From NCBI GenBank assembly GCA_902702965.1, contig CACRXP010000228.1, forward strand, positions 175,014-239,013: a stretch of 64,000 nt of DNA, written 5' to 3'. The position numbers were made by a program, and so were the translations under genes. Source of the DNA: Spirometra erinaceieuropaei. Taxonomy: Eukaryota > Platyhelminthes > Cestoda > Diphyllobothriidea > Diphyllobothriidae. Every line of letters begins with the position of its first letter. Position 1 is the first letter of the stretch. The notes beneath the pieces were generated by a model. It had not been told where the DNA came from, did not search any database, and worked only from the letters and a program-made list of their open reading frames with translations. This document shows positions 34,600-44,316 of the stretch, in pieces.

Positions 34600-34795
34600 T
34601 CGTAGTTGTGTCAGGTATAGGCAGAATAACATTACCGACAATGACTAGGGAGACTGGAGAAATTAGCCAGTCATACCTATGCCCAGGTTTTTTAAACCCC
34701 GAGACCCGATCCCTTGACCTGTTGGCTAGACGTCCAACGCCCCAAGCACCGAGCCACGGGCCCGCTGATCCGCCGGTTGCGATCGAGCAAATACC
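34600..34795 (-). mobile_element. SINE-like element
   Basis: Minus-strand family copy: body (ATTACCGACAATGACTAGGG, GCCAGTCATACC), head (GACCTGTTGGCTAGACGTCC, CCGAGCCACGGGCCC), then 'gccggttgcgatcgagcaaa', which is the end of the next body and also begins the duplicated segment. Confidence 0.7.
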
Positions 34796-35815
34796 ATGGT
34801 GTAGGGACGATGATCCAAATAATGGAATAAGATCGAGATCTTGTCGGTTAATTTCGACATGACGGTCGATCGGTTCTGTGGTCGAGAACCGTGTCATTAC
34901 GATGAGGTGTTCAGCTGCTTTATTGTTCAGATTGTACATTTTGCCTATTCCCTCCTCCTGTGACCTGGGAACCTGCCTGAGTACACCCTACCACCAACTG
35001 GTGTTCGCGCTGTATGGTCACCGTTACCAAAGCTGAAGTGCAGTTTTATTGAAGGCCTTTCGATCACTGTGACGCTGGAGTTCAGATGAATGCAGTGGGT
35101 GATGCAGTCGACGCATAGGGCCCATCCAAAGGAACAGTTAAGCATGTTTGAGGGCAACAAGGACCGATTAATTGCTTTTTTACATCCTCAGAAATTAACT
35201 GCGAACTTGAAGGTCTATAGGCGCAGACCGAAATTTGATGTACAAATATTTGAGCCGAAGTCCATCAGCCACAGCGAAAAACCGTGAAATATTCATTAAC
35301 TGCCGGCAGACAGCTAGTAGTATATTTTAGGGTAAAAGGATTCCATACTAACAGCACAGGTACTAGCTAAAAGCCCAGATGCGTGTTTTGTCGATATTCT
35401 GCCGTCGCATGGCACAGCTGATGGACTTCGGCCCAAATATTCATACGCCAAATTTCGGTCCGCGCCTATAGACCTTGATATGAACTGATCTAATCCAAGT
35501 TCACAGTTAATTTCTGAGGAAATGAAAAAAGCAACAAGTTTTACACTGGAGTATCTGCCAGAAAGCAGACGGTGAAGGCTTGGGCACCCACTGATGAGCC
35601 AAACTTCACGCAGCTGTGTCTTGCAGCAGCAGAATATCGGTAAATCGCGCGTGTATGAGCCCTCAGCTAGTACCTGTGCTGTTATTGTGGTATCTTGTTA
35701 CCTTAAAAAGAGCTGGCTTTACAAACCTGGAGCTTGGCTGGACAAATGGTACCAGTCTACAAGGGAGGATTTGAGTGCCTGTACGTGTGAAACTATTACT
35801 GTTGCCCAAATGGTC
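34790..35815. repeat. ~1 kb segmental duplication, copy A
   Basis: This matches 36583-37645 in the same orientation. Shared blocks include 'gccggttgcgatcgagcaaa', 'tgtggtcgagaacc', 'gacctgggaacctg', the foldback element, 'gatgagccaaacttcacgca' and 'tgtgcgaaactatta' or a near form. Homology stops soon after 'gttgcccaa' at about 35812. The ORF at 35594-35875 is not conserved in frame. Confidence 0.85.
35186..35520. repeat. Foldback (MITE-like) element inside copy A
   Basis: About 335 bp, with ends that are long inverted repeats. The left end reads CAGAAATTAACTGCGAACTT, then 'ggtctataggcgcagaccga' and 'agccgaagtccatcagc'. The right end is the complement: 'gctgatggacttcgg', 'tcggtccgcgcctatagacc', 'agttcacagttaatttctg'. 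It has no coding capacity. Copies at 37020 and a relic at 19500-19965 show it is a family. Confidence 0.8.
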
Positions 35816-36582
35816 GTAACTATATACCGCACATGTAACTCAGTATTTGAAACCCTTCAAAAAGCTAAAACATAGTAATTGTTGGCACTCACTCGCCATA
35901 TGATAATGACTATTGAAGGGCATCACTTCCATGCCTCCGCTGACTTTCATGTTCAGAAATCTCGTCGATCAGGCCCTATGCGAGCCAAAGTAGCCCGGCC
36001 GACCAGCTTGCTCCTCACCACGTGGGATGCCTTGGAGCATAGAAAATACCTATTCTGTGAAAGGAAGCAGTTGTTGTTTGTTCTTTTTTGATGGACGTTC
36101 TAGCAAAAAATTCCCCCAAATTGAGGATAAAGTGCTGATATCAGCTGCCAAGCCACGATAATTACTACTTTTAGTGGGCCAAAGCCAGTTTTGAGGCTGC
36201 AAAAGTACTTCCTGATCCTGCCACCTTTCCCGAATCTCCCAAGGGAAGCCTGTCACAAGCGGCAGTAAATGGATCCGTGTTGACGGGTGAGCCAACTTGT
36301 GGATACTCGCCACTGGTTGGGTGACTAGTGCGTGTGTGACTGAGTAGTCTCAAGCCCCAAGGCTGCAGAGAGGGGGGGGGGACTTAACCTGATGAAACTG
36401 CTTGCTACCGGAAATTCAGTCAGTGTGCCTCGAGCTTAGACTCCCCGCTTAGACTTGGTTTCTCTTGACCTTTATCTCATTAATGCTCATAAGATTGTTC
36501 GAAATAATACTGTTATTGTCGCTTTAACATCAGTCCAAAACAATTTATGTCGCAACTATGTTTCGAACGATGGGAAATGAAA

Positions 36583-37645
36583 GAGCCGCCGGTTGCGATC
36601 GAGCAAATGTCATTTTAAAGGAGCGATGATCCAAATAGGGAAATAAGCTCGAGATCCTGTTGATTGATGTCGACATGACTGTCGATCGGCTCTGTGGTCG
36701 AGAACCATGCTTTTACGATAAGCAGTTTAGATGGTTTCTTCTTCAGATTGTGAATTTAGTCTATTTCCTCTTCCTTTGACCTGGGAACCTGTCTGAGTAC
36801 ACCCTACTACCGTTACCTCTCAATCCCTGTGACGCTGAAGTCCAGAAGAATGCAGTAGGACACACGTGTACTTTGTCCTCCGTCTTAAGGAAGGAGTTGT
36901 AGAGTTTTCTCTTATTATATTCAGACACCCACGATGATGCAGTCGACGTATGGGACCTATGCAAAGGAACAGTTGAGCATGTTTGAGGGCAACATGGACC
37001 GATTTATTGTTGTTGAGATTCCCAGAAATTAACTGCGAACTTGAAGGTCTATAGGCGCAGACCGAAATTTGATGTATGAATATTTGAGCCGAAGTCCATC
37101 AGCCACAGCGGATAACCGCGAAATATTCATTAACTCCCGGCAGGCAGTTAGTAGTACATTTTAGGGTATGGGGCTTCCATGCTAACAGCACAGGTACTAG
37201 CCCTGACGCGTGTTTTGCCGATATTCTGCCGTCGCGTGGCACAGCTGATGGACTTCGGCCCAAATATTCATATACCAAATTTCGGTCCGCGCCTATAGAC
37301 CTTGATATGAACTGATCTAATCCAAGTTCACAGTTAATTTCTGAGGAAATTAAAAAAGCAACAATTTCTAAAATGGAGTATCTGCCAGGAAGCAGACGGA
37401 GAATGCTGGGGCACCCACTGATGAGCCAAACTTCACGCAGCTGTGTCTTGCAGCGGCAGAATATCGGCAAAACATGCGTGTATGAGTCCTCAGCTATAAC
37501 TTGTGCTGCTAGTATGATAGCTTGTTACCCAATAAAGGGCTGGTTATGCAAACCTATAGCTTGGATAGACGAATGGTACCGGTCTCCAAGGGAGTAGTTG
37601 AGTGCTTGTACAGAGCGCCCTACGTGCGAAACTATTAACGTTGCC
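36583..37645. repeat. ~1 kb segmental duplication, copy B
   Basis: This is the second copy of the 34790-35815 segment, about 85-90% identical by eye. It differs by a ~100 bp insertion near 36830-36930, and it runs directly into the LINE remnant that begins near 37648. Confidence 0.85.
37020..37346. repeat. Foldback (MITE-like) element inside copy B
   Basis: This is the same element as at 35186, with slightly better preserved inverted ends ('agaaattaactgcgaacttg' against 'caagttcacagttaatttct'). It carries an internal 'ctaacagcacaggtactagc' segment between the arms. Confidence 0.8.
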
Positions 37646-37647
37646 CA

Positions 37648-40020
37648 AGTTAACTGGAACCTGATGACAGTTAAGGGCCACAGACAAGGAGCCGACCAAA
37701 TGCTATTATACATGGCACTTGATGAATTTCTGTTTCAACGTGTACGAACTGTGACTCGGATGCGTGAAGGCCAGAGAGCTAGTTGCGTAGACGTACTGTT
37801 TACCACGAACGAGGAAAGCGTTTATGAAATAAATATAGGCCCACCCCTGGGTTCTCGTGATCACATGACATTAATGTGGGAGTCGACACTCGTAGCTGTC
37901 CCCGAAGGAAGCTCAAAGTCGTTAAGAAAGGTCTGGCGGGGTAACTTTGAGGCAATGAAATCAGAAATTGGACACACACGATGGACGGGAGCATTGCGAG
38001 GAGATGTCAACGAATGCTGGACAAACTTCGAATCAACTTGATTAAACGATACTGTCCCCTCAAAAAACATCCAACCGAAAACAAACCGAAATGGCTGACA
38101 ACATCGGTTAAGAAGGAAATCCGAAAAAACGCAAGTTGTGGAAAATCTTCTTACAAACAGGGAGTCCAGAAAAACTTCAGGAATTCAGATAACAACGAAA
38201 ATTTTGCAAAAGATTTATGTAAGAAGTACGAGCTTCTTATGAACTGAAGCTCCTGGAAGAGACGCAGCAAAAACCTAAAGCATTATATGCAAATATCAGG
38301 AGCAATACGAAAAACCGGGACCATCTTGCAACCTTAAATACAAAAATAACCAAATTGTGAGCGATGGCTTTCAAAAGGCCGAGCTTCTTTCTGAGTTTTT
38401 CCAAAGTGTCTATACCACAGAACCACCCCGCCAGTCCTGGTCTCTTCCACAGCTCGCCAACCAACCACTTATAAGCGCGGTATTTTTTACACCGCAGTTA
38501 GTTTTAACAGAGTTAACTAAGCTGGATCCGGCCAAGTCATCTAGACCAGATGAGATCCCAGATGTACTCCTACGTCAACTAGCTGCAGAATTAGCAGAAA
38601 CACTGTATAATCTTCCAAAAATCGCTGGAAGCTGGCAAACTACCTGATACAGGGAAGTTGGCAAACGTCGTACCTATCCACAAGGGAGGATCACGGCTAT
38701 ATCCCACCAACTAGCGGCCACTGAGTCTGACATGCATTTGCTGCAAACTGATAGAGAAGATAGTTACAAATCAATTACATCACTCGATACATTCCGCTGC
38801 CACATCATTTCAGTTCAACATGGCTTCTGCGAAAAAAGGTCCTGCCTCACAAACCTAATTACGTCACTCGAACATTGGTCAAAGGCCATGAATGAAGGAC
38901 ATCCAGTAGCTGCTATTTACTTAGACTTCAACAAGGTGTTAAATTTCGTCCCACATAAGCGCCTCCTTCAAAAGTTGTCAGGAGTAGGGATAAGAGAAAA
39001 TCTTCTGAGCTGGATTGAAGACTTCCTAAACGGTCGTAGACAAAAATTCACTGCTCGGAATGAGCACCTGTTAAAAGTGGAGTCCCACAGGGGTTCGATC
39101 TTGGGCCTCTCCTATTAATTATCTATGTAAATGACCTAGTACGGGAAGTGAAATCGGACATAGCGCTCTTTGCAGACGATCTTAAACTTTGGAGAGCGAA
39201 ATAAGATGAAGATGACGTCAAGATACTACAAGAGGACGTAGAGGATTTTCACGCATGGAGCAAGAAATGGTGCATGAAATTCAATGTCGGAAATGTGCAG
39301 TAATGCACGTAGTATCAGCGAGAAGCAGAAAAAATGCACCCACACGACAGTATCTCCTGGACAATCAACCAGTTAAAACCGTTGATTTGCAAGAAGATCT
39401 CGGTTTACTCATTGGAGACGATCTGACCGTCACCACGCAGTGTTCTAAAGTCGCTGCGGGGGCAATGTCAGCCATGAGTGCGATACGCACAACGTTTATT
39501 CACTTGAATATGGATGTCTTTGGCTAAGTATATGGGACATTTGTGCGGCCGCACTCGGAATATGTGGTACAGGATATAGATACCCTTGAAGGTCTACAAC
39601 AGCGTGCTACAAAGCCGGTTCAAGACCTCAAAAATTTTACGCACGAGTAGCGCCTGACGGCCTTGAACCTCTCTCCCCTCCATTACAGGCAGGACAGAGG
39701 TGACTTCATAGCAACGTTTCAGTTGCTAAGAGAACTTGACCTGGATGTCGACTGTGGAACTCTTTTTTGAAATGTCACCAAAGACTAATCTCAGGCGACA
39801 CGAGTGCCAGCTTAAAAAAGAACTGCGCCGCACAAATCAACGCTCCTCCTTTTTCTCACAGAGGGTCGTTCGCCAATGGAAATCTTAGCCGGAGTATGTT
39901 GTTAATTCCGCTACCGTGAGTGTGATCAAGAGACAACTGGATACTCACCTGCTGAAAGGCAACCCGAACTGCCGAAGCCTGATCAAACGGATTACTGAGA
40001 TGACTATAAATATACTACTA
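37648..40020 (+). pseudogene. 5'-truncated CR1/jockey-type LINE remnant
   Basis: The remnant begins inside the endonuclease domain: VNWNLMTVKG, then DEFLFQRVRTVTRMREGQ, CVDVLFTTNEES and a PPLGSRDHM motif carrying the catalytic S-x-D-H-like residues. The RT follows: 'LDPAKSSRPDEIPDVLLR' near 38520, 'NVVPIHKGG' near 38665, motif A 'AAIYLDFNKVLNFVPHKRLL' near 38910, then 'VNDLV' and ALFADDLKLW near 39163 (FADD at 39169-39180). The C-terminal part continues to about 39990 (PHSEYVVQ-like, 'LQQRATK'). Frames change and stop codons occur repeatedly, for example at 38647, 39116 and 39202. The clade is assigned from motif style only. It starts exactly where the segmental duplication ends. Confidence 0.85.
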
Positions 40021-41729
40021 ACATGATTTCAATAGATCCCTTTTGTACGTCAAACTTGGGCCATATGGAAACTTTCATTCCGAATGCGGTGAACAAAGTT
40101 TTTCGTAATTATTTCGCGAATGCCATACCTCTTTCAATTTATGTCCAATTATTAGATTTATGAATTCTCCGTACTAAAACTGCAGGCAAAATTTTGCAAT
40201 TTAACCATTTCCCCTTACATATGTACCATTGAAATGGAGTTTTCAGGGCTTCTGTCGTTTCCTCTAAATATACTGACTGATACAGAGAGTCTTAGTCACT
40301 GTCGCCAGCGTTAGGACGTAATATTTCGATTTACCTCAGTACTACCGAAACTCTCCTGGCATTGGGTCGGAATACTATAGCCTGACTACGCCAGGCAAAC
40401 CCAGAAATTGTAGTTTTAGTCTTATTTCATTTTGTAATACATTACCTGACAGTTCTTTATAAAGGGACGCCGGTGGCAGTCATTGGCTGGACAGATTGAA
40501 TAATGATGTCTGCAAAGACAGAAGAACTTGAAATAATAATTTCGGATCAATCAGGTTTACCTCGATCCATTTCACTGAGCAATCGCCAGCTCAGGCAGTT
40601 TTTAAACTGGCCGCGAAAGTCAATTGTAATATTTTTCTATCATATTCTAGTCAGGTCAGGTTGTTGAAACACCTTCTCCTTACATTTCTTTGTTTGTTCC
40701 TGACCGCGTTCACTTAAAAGTGAACACATAAACCGAGCAACAGCGATCTAAGCATAGTGACTACTGCTCCGATCCAAAATGTGACCAGTCAGAAGTTAAA
40801 TTGTAGCCATCTGACGATAGAAAATACGTCGGAAACCGACACTTTACCCTTGTGTGTCTTCTTCAGTGATTCTCAGGTATAGACATACATAGGTGTATTC
40901 AAATTACTGTTGGCTAGACACCCATTCTGACCCAGCCTGTTCATTTATGCATCCTCTCCTATTTCTGAAGGTTTCATTCTCATGACCTACCGCCCAGATG
41001 GATCAGTCATCAAGGACCCAGAGGCAGTCAATATCGCCCAGAGGAGAGTACTGCCAGATCGTTTTCAGCCCTCTCTAGTGGTCTATTACAAGAATGCTGA
41101 GACGGCACGGGCGGGGTTGGCAGAGAAAGGCTAGTGACTGCTTTTTAACGTCCTTCTTTCTTTCTTTCTGAGTTCGCAAGTATTCCGATGTAGCTCCTGA
41201 AATACTTATACATGCTGATGTGGCGCTCACAGGGATTTAAGATTCAAACAAATGGACAAGATTACTTATTCGGATTTTAGTAACGGCAGATCACGGATTT
41301 CCATGATTAAGACTCCGCAAAGTGTGTTCGGAGAACTGTTTCTGGGGTAGGGGCGGGGTCGAAGAAGCTCCTTATGCTAAGGATAACTCCGGATTTTGAA
41401 GCAAATATAGGCGGAAAGCCTTTACACTCACCTGGAGGGAAAGTTGAATTGGTAAGACGGTGACTCGGTTGTTGGAATAAGAATTTCAGATTCACGGTCT
41501 AGTCAACCTGAGCTTATAGGTAAGTACAACATTTTAATATCAGTTTGAGGAAGTATTCAGTATTCATGGCTATTCTCAGCCGGGCAGCAGGCAGTGCAGT
41601 CCATCTGAACCTGCGGCCTCAAAGCCTGTTTGGTCGATGGGGATCTGTTGCGTTCAATTATCAGTTTTTTCAGAGCCGGAGATAAGAATTAACTAATGTC
41701 CTTAACGTCATGTAACATACAGTATGTGG

Positions 41730-42088
41730 GCTAACTAATGAAATGTCAACCGAAATTTCGTAATGCGTTCTCGTTTCGAAAAGATTGATTAAGTAGAGTT
41801 GTTAAACTAATTATCATGCAGCATAATTCTATAATGATCCAGTTACCTCAGGATGTCGGCTTTAGAATGAACGTATTTCCGACTGCATGCAAGAACTATG
41901 CTCTGCAAAAAATGACTACTTATGTAGCATGCGATTTCCTCATTTATTTTCGATGCCCTGGAAAATTCAATTACATTTCATAGATAACATGCATAAAAAT
42001 ATTCAGTCTTTTACCTACTCGGTAGAACATCACGGCTTTTGCAGATTTGATACTCGAAAGAAGGACATAATTCGGTTTCAAAAGAGTT
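41730..42088. repeat. Left arm of a large palindrome
   Basis: About 360 bp here is the reverse complement of 42346-42692. Shared blocks include 'atgcagcataattctataat', 'cctcaggatgtcggctt', 'atttccgactgcatgcaaga', 'atgcataaaaatattcagt' and 'accgaatta'. The arms are about 90% identical by eye. The right arm lacks a short 'ttattttcatt'-like piece. A spacer of about 255 bp lies between the arms. No reading frame is conserved. Confidence 0.9.
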
Positions 42089-42345
42089 TCTAATTGTGGG
42101 ATTTTTTTAATACCTTGAAATGACCGTTCATAAAACGCCATGTATCTGCATTTACCAATGTGGCTTGTAAAGTTAACAATATTGCTTAAATCCACTGTTT
42201 GATTTTATGAACCCCATATGGTCTCCTCTTAATACCGTAGAGAAGTGCATGATTTTCTGTACAAGGAAAATATGCGGCTTGTGGTTTTGAAACCCTGAAT
42301 GCAAGTGTAACAGCAGGTCGGGTTCAAAATTATTCGGGAATCACA

Positions 42346-42692
42346 AGTCTTTTGAAACCGAATTATACCCTTCTTTCGAGGATAAAATCTGTAAAAGGCG
42401 TGTGTTATACCGAGTAGGTAAAATACTGAATATTTTTATGCATGTTTTCTATGAAATGTAATTGAATTTTCCAGGGCATCGAAATCGCATGCTACATAAG
42501 TAGTCATTTTTTTGCAGGGCATAGTTCTTGCATGCAGTCGGAAATACGTTCATTCTGAAGCCGACATCCTGAGGTAACTGGAGCATTATAGAATTATGCT
42601 GCATGATTATTAGTTTTACAACTCTACTTAATTAACCTTTTCGAAACGAGAACGCATTACGAAATTTCGGTTGACATTTCATGAGTTAGTCC
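42346..42692. repeat. Right arm of the large palindrome
   Basis: This is the complement of the left arm at 41730-42088. The outer ends continue in weaker form ('gttagtccac' against 'gtgggctaac'). No target-site duplication is obvious. Confidence 0.9.
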
Positions 42693-43074
42693 ACCTAATG
42701 TAACGTCTTTGTAGGACGAGACACTGGTGTTCCGCTTCGTTCCTAAGCATGGCGACGACATATTCATCCGGAGAGTCCACTAAACAACAATGGAGCATTT
42801 GTTGGCCGAAATACAACTAAATCTGACTCATCTCAGGCGTAAAGACAGCAATCTGGGACAAATTTTACTTTTTGCGCCACCAATTAGTGGACAGAATTTA
42901 ACTTACTAAATACCGAGGGTATTGACGCCATGCAGTTTGAAGGTTAAAACCAAATCGCTATTCAGGGCCTAGTGAGGTTTTGATTGTGGGGCCTTTCTAC
43001 AAATGTTCATCACTAATCGCATTGATACAGCTTTTAAAGGGTATGCCCCGAAGCAAAACGATGTTGGCCCACAC

Positions 43075-43800
43075 ACTTACGATAGTTTAACCGTCGTGGC
43101 AGACGGTGTCCACCATGTGTTCCACTGCAAGGTGAGACCAGGCACGATGACTTGCAGAGCATCTACCGCATTCCCTCCTTCTCCCCCACCTGGGCCCGGT
43201 GTCGAGACATGGTCAAAAAGACCGGAGACAGGAGAAGGCTCAGGTGACCTGCGCGGCCGAACCCGCACCTAGACGTACCACCACACCCCGCCGTCCACAA
43301 AAAACACTTGACCAGAATTTTATAGAAAAACGAGAATGGGGGACGGTAGGAATCCCAATTGTCCCAGCGTGGCCCAACAACAGGACCTGCCACCGCACCC
43401 CGAACGCTGGCATTTCTAATGGGTGCGCATTCTTGATAACGCCTACCAGAATCCGATTCGTCCTTTGTGTTGGTCCAACGCACCCACCGCGTGGCCTGTT
43501 TCAGGTGGTACACACGACAGTTCGGCCGTTGTGACCGACGATGTCCATCGTGTGCTCCATAGCAGGATGTGAACAGGGGCGGCGACATGCGCGTAAGTTG
43601 GATTAAAGTACTAGGAGACTTTTACTGCATCTACCTCGCTCACTCATGATTCTCCGCCCAAACCCCGTGTCAAGACAAAGTCAAGAAGACCGGAGGTGGA
43701 GAGGACGCATGTGCTTGGCTCGGCAAAGACATGCAACTAGGCGTGCCGCCACACACACACACACACACACAGCCCATACGTCACTAGAACTACCGAACAG
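43075..43800 (+). repeat. Two consecutive copies of the GACCGTCGTTG repeat family
   Basis: Copy 1 (43075-43400) starts TACGATAGTTTAACCGTCGT. Copy 2 (43505-43800) starts ACGACAGTTCGGCCGTTGTG. Both contain a GATGTCCA(T/C)CGTGTG or similar word, the 'gtgtcaagacaaagtcaaga' or 'gtgtcgagacatggtcaaaa' word, and a 'gacgtaccaccaca'-type word. Copy 2 ends in an (AC)n tract at 43750-43771. Confidence 0.75.
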
Positions 43801-44155
43801 ACTGATCGGCGTGATCATAACACAAGATTTCGCGGGCATCTCGCGTCAGTCACTCTCACAGGGCACATATGTTCACTATGCACGCTGAGAGTGACCGACA
43901 TTTATTTAACTAACTTCGTAACGGAAACTAACTCCGTCTTCTGGTGTGAGGGTTTATGATATTATTTATTCACTGAAGTTCGTTTGCCGGAATAATGGTA
44001 ATCGCTTTACCCTAGGCCTGTTGAAGCTTTGTATACTTAAAGTGCAGTATCAGTATCAATATCCAGTACTGCGCTATGGAGATACCTGCTGTTTGAAAAT
44101 GACTTTTGCTAACTTACCTTCGCAAGAAGACTTATGAGTAAATCTCTCATTGTAG

Positions 44156-44316
44156 GGCCGTCCAAACTGGCCACTGATTTTGTGAACCAGTCTCCCACAC
44201 GCCACGTTAAAATGTATTCCCGGGAGTACTACCTGGAACAGCCAAGCAAAAAGATTCTACGAGAAGAAAGAAAGTCCGCCAGATCATCTCCTGGCAGGCG
44301 GTTTCGTCGAGCGGCA
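44156..44316 (+). CDS. TGF-beta/BMP-type ligand, linker exon with furin site
   Basis: The acceptor CTCTCATTGTAG precedes it and the donor GCA|GTGAGT ends it. It is 161 bases, entering with two bases of a codon and leaving in phase 0. It encodes PSKLATDFVNQSPTRHVKMY and then a basic stretch ending SSPGRRFRRAA. R-F-R-R is a canonical R-x-(K/R)-R proprotein-convertase site, so cleavage is expected before Ala-Ala. Position between the propeptide exon and the cystine-knot exon, plus matching phases on both sides, supports it. The sequence itself is not conserved enough to prove family. Confidence 0.7.

Larger units (their letters stand above)
31766..44155 (+). other. Intron 1 of the TGF-beta-type gene (~12.4 kb)
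   Basis: The donor GTAAG at 31766 joins the acceptor CTCTCATTGTAG ending at 44155. Phase agrees: one base, G, before the intron and GG after it give a glycine codon. It is filled with repeats listed separately. The parts not covered by them (31766-32440, 35820-36580, 40030-41690, 42700-43070, 43800-44150) show no recognised gene. Confidence 0.75.

Noticed and set aside
43750..43771. Possible CRISPR-like or regulatory repeat
   Set aside because: It is a plain (AC)n microsatellite at the end of an interspersed repeat.
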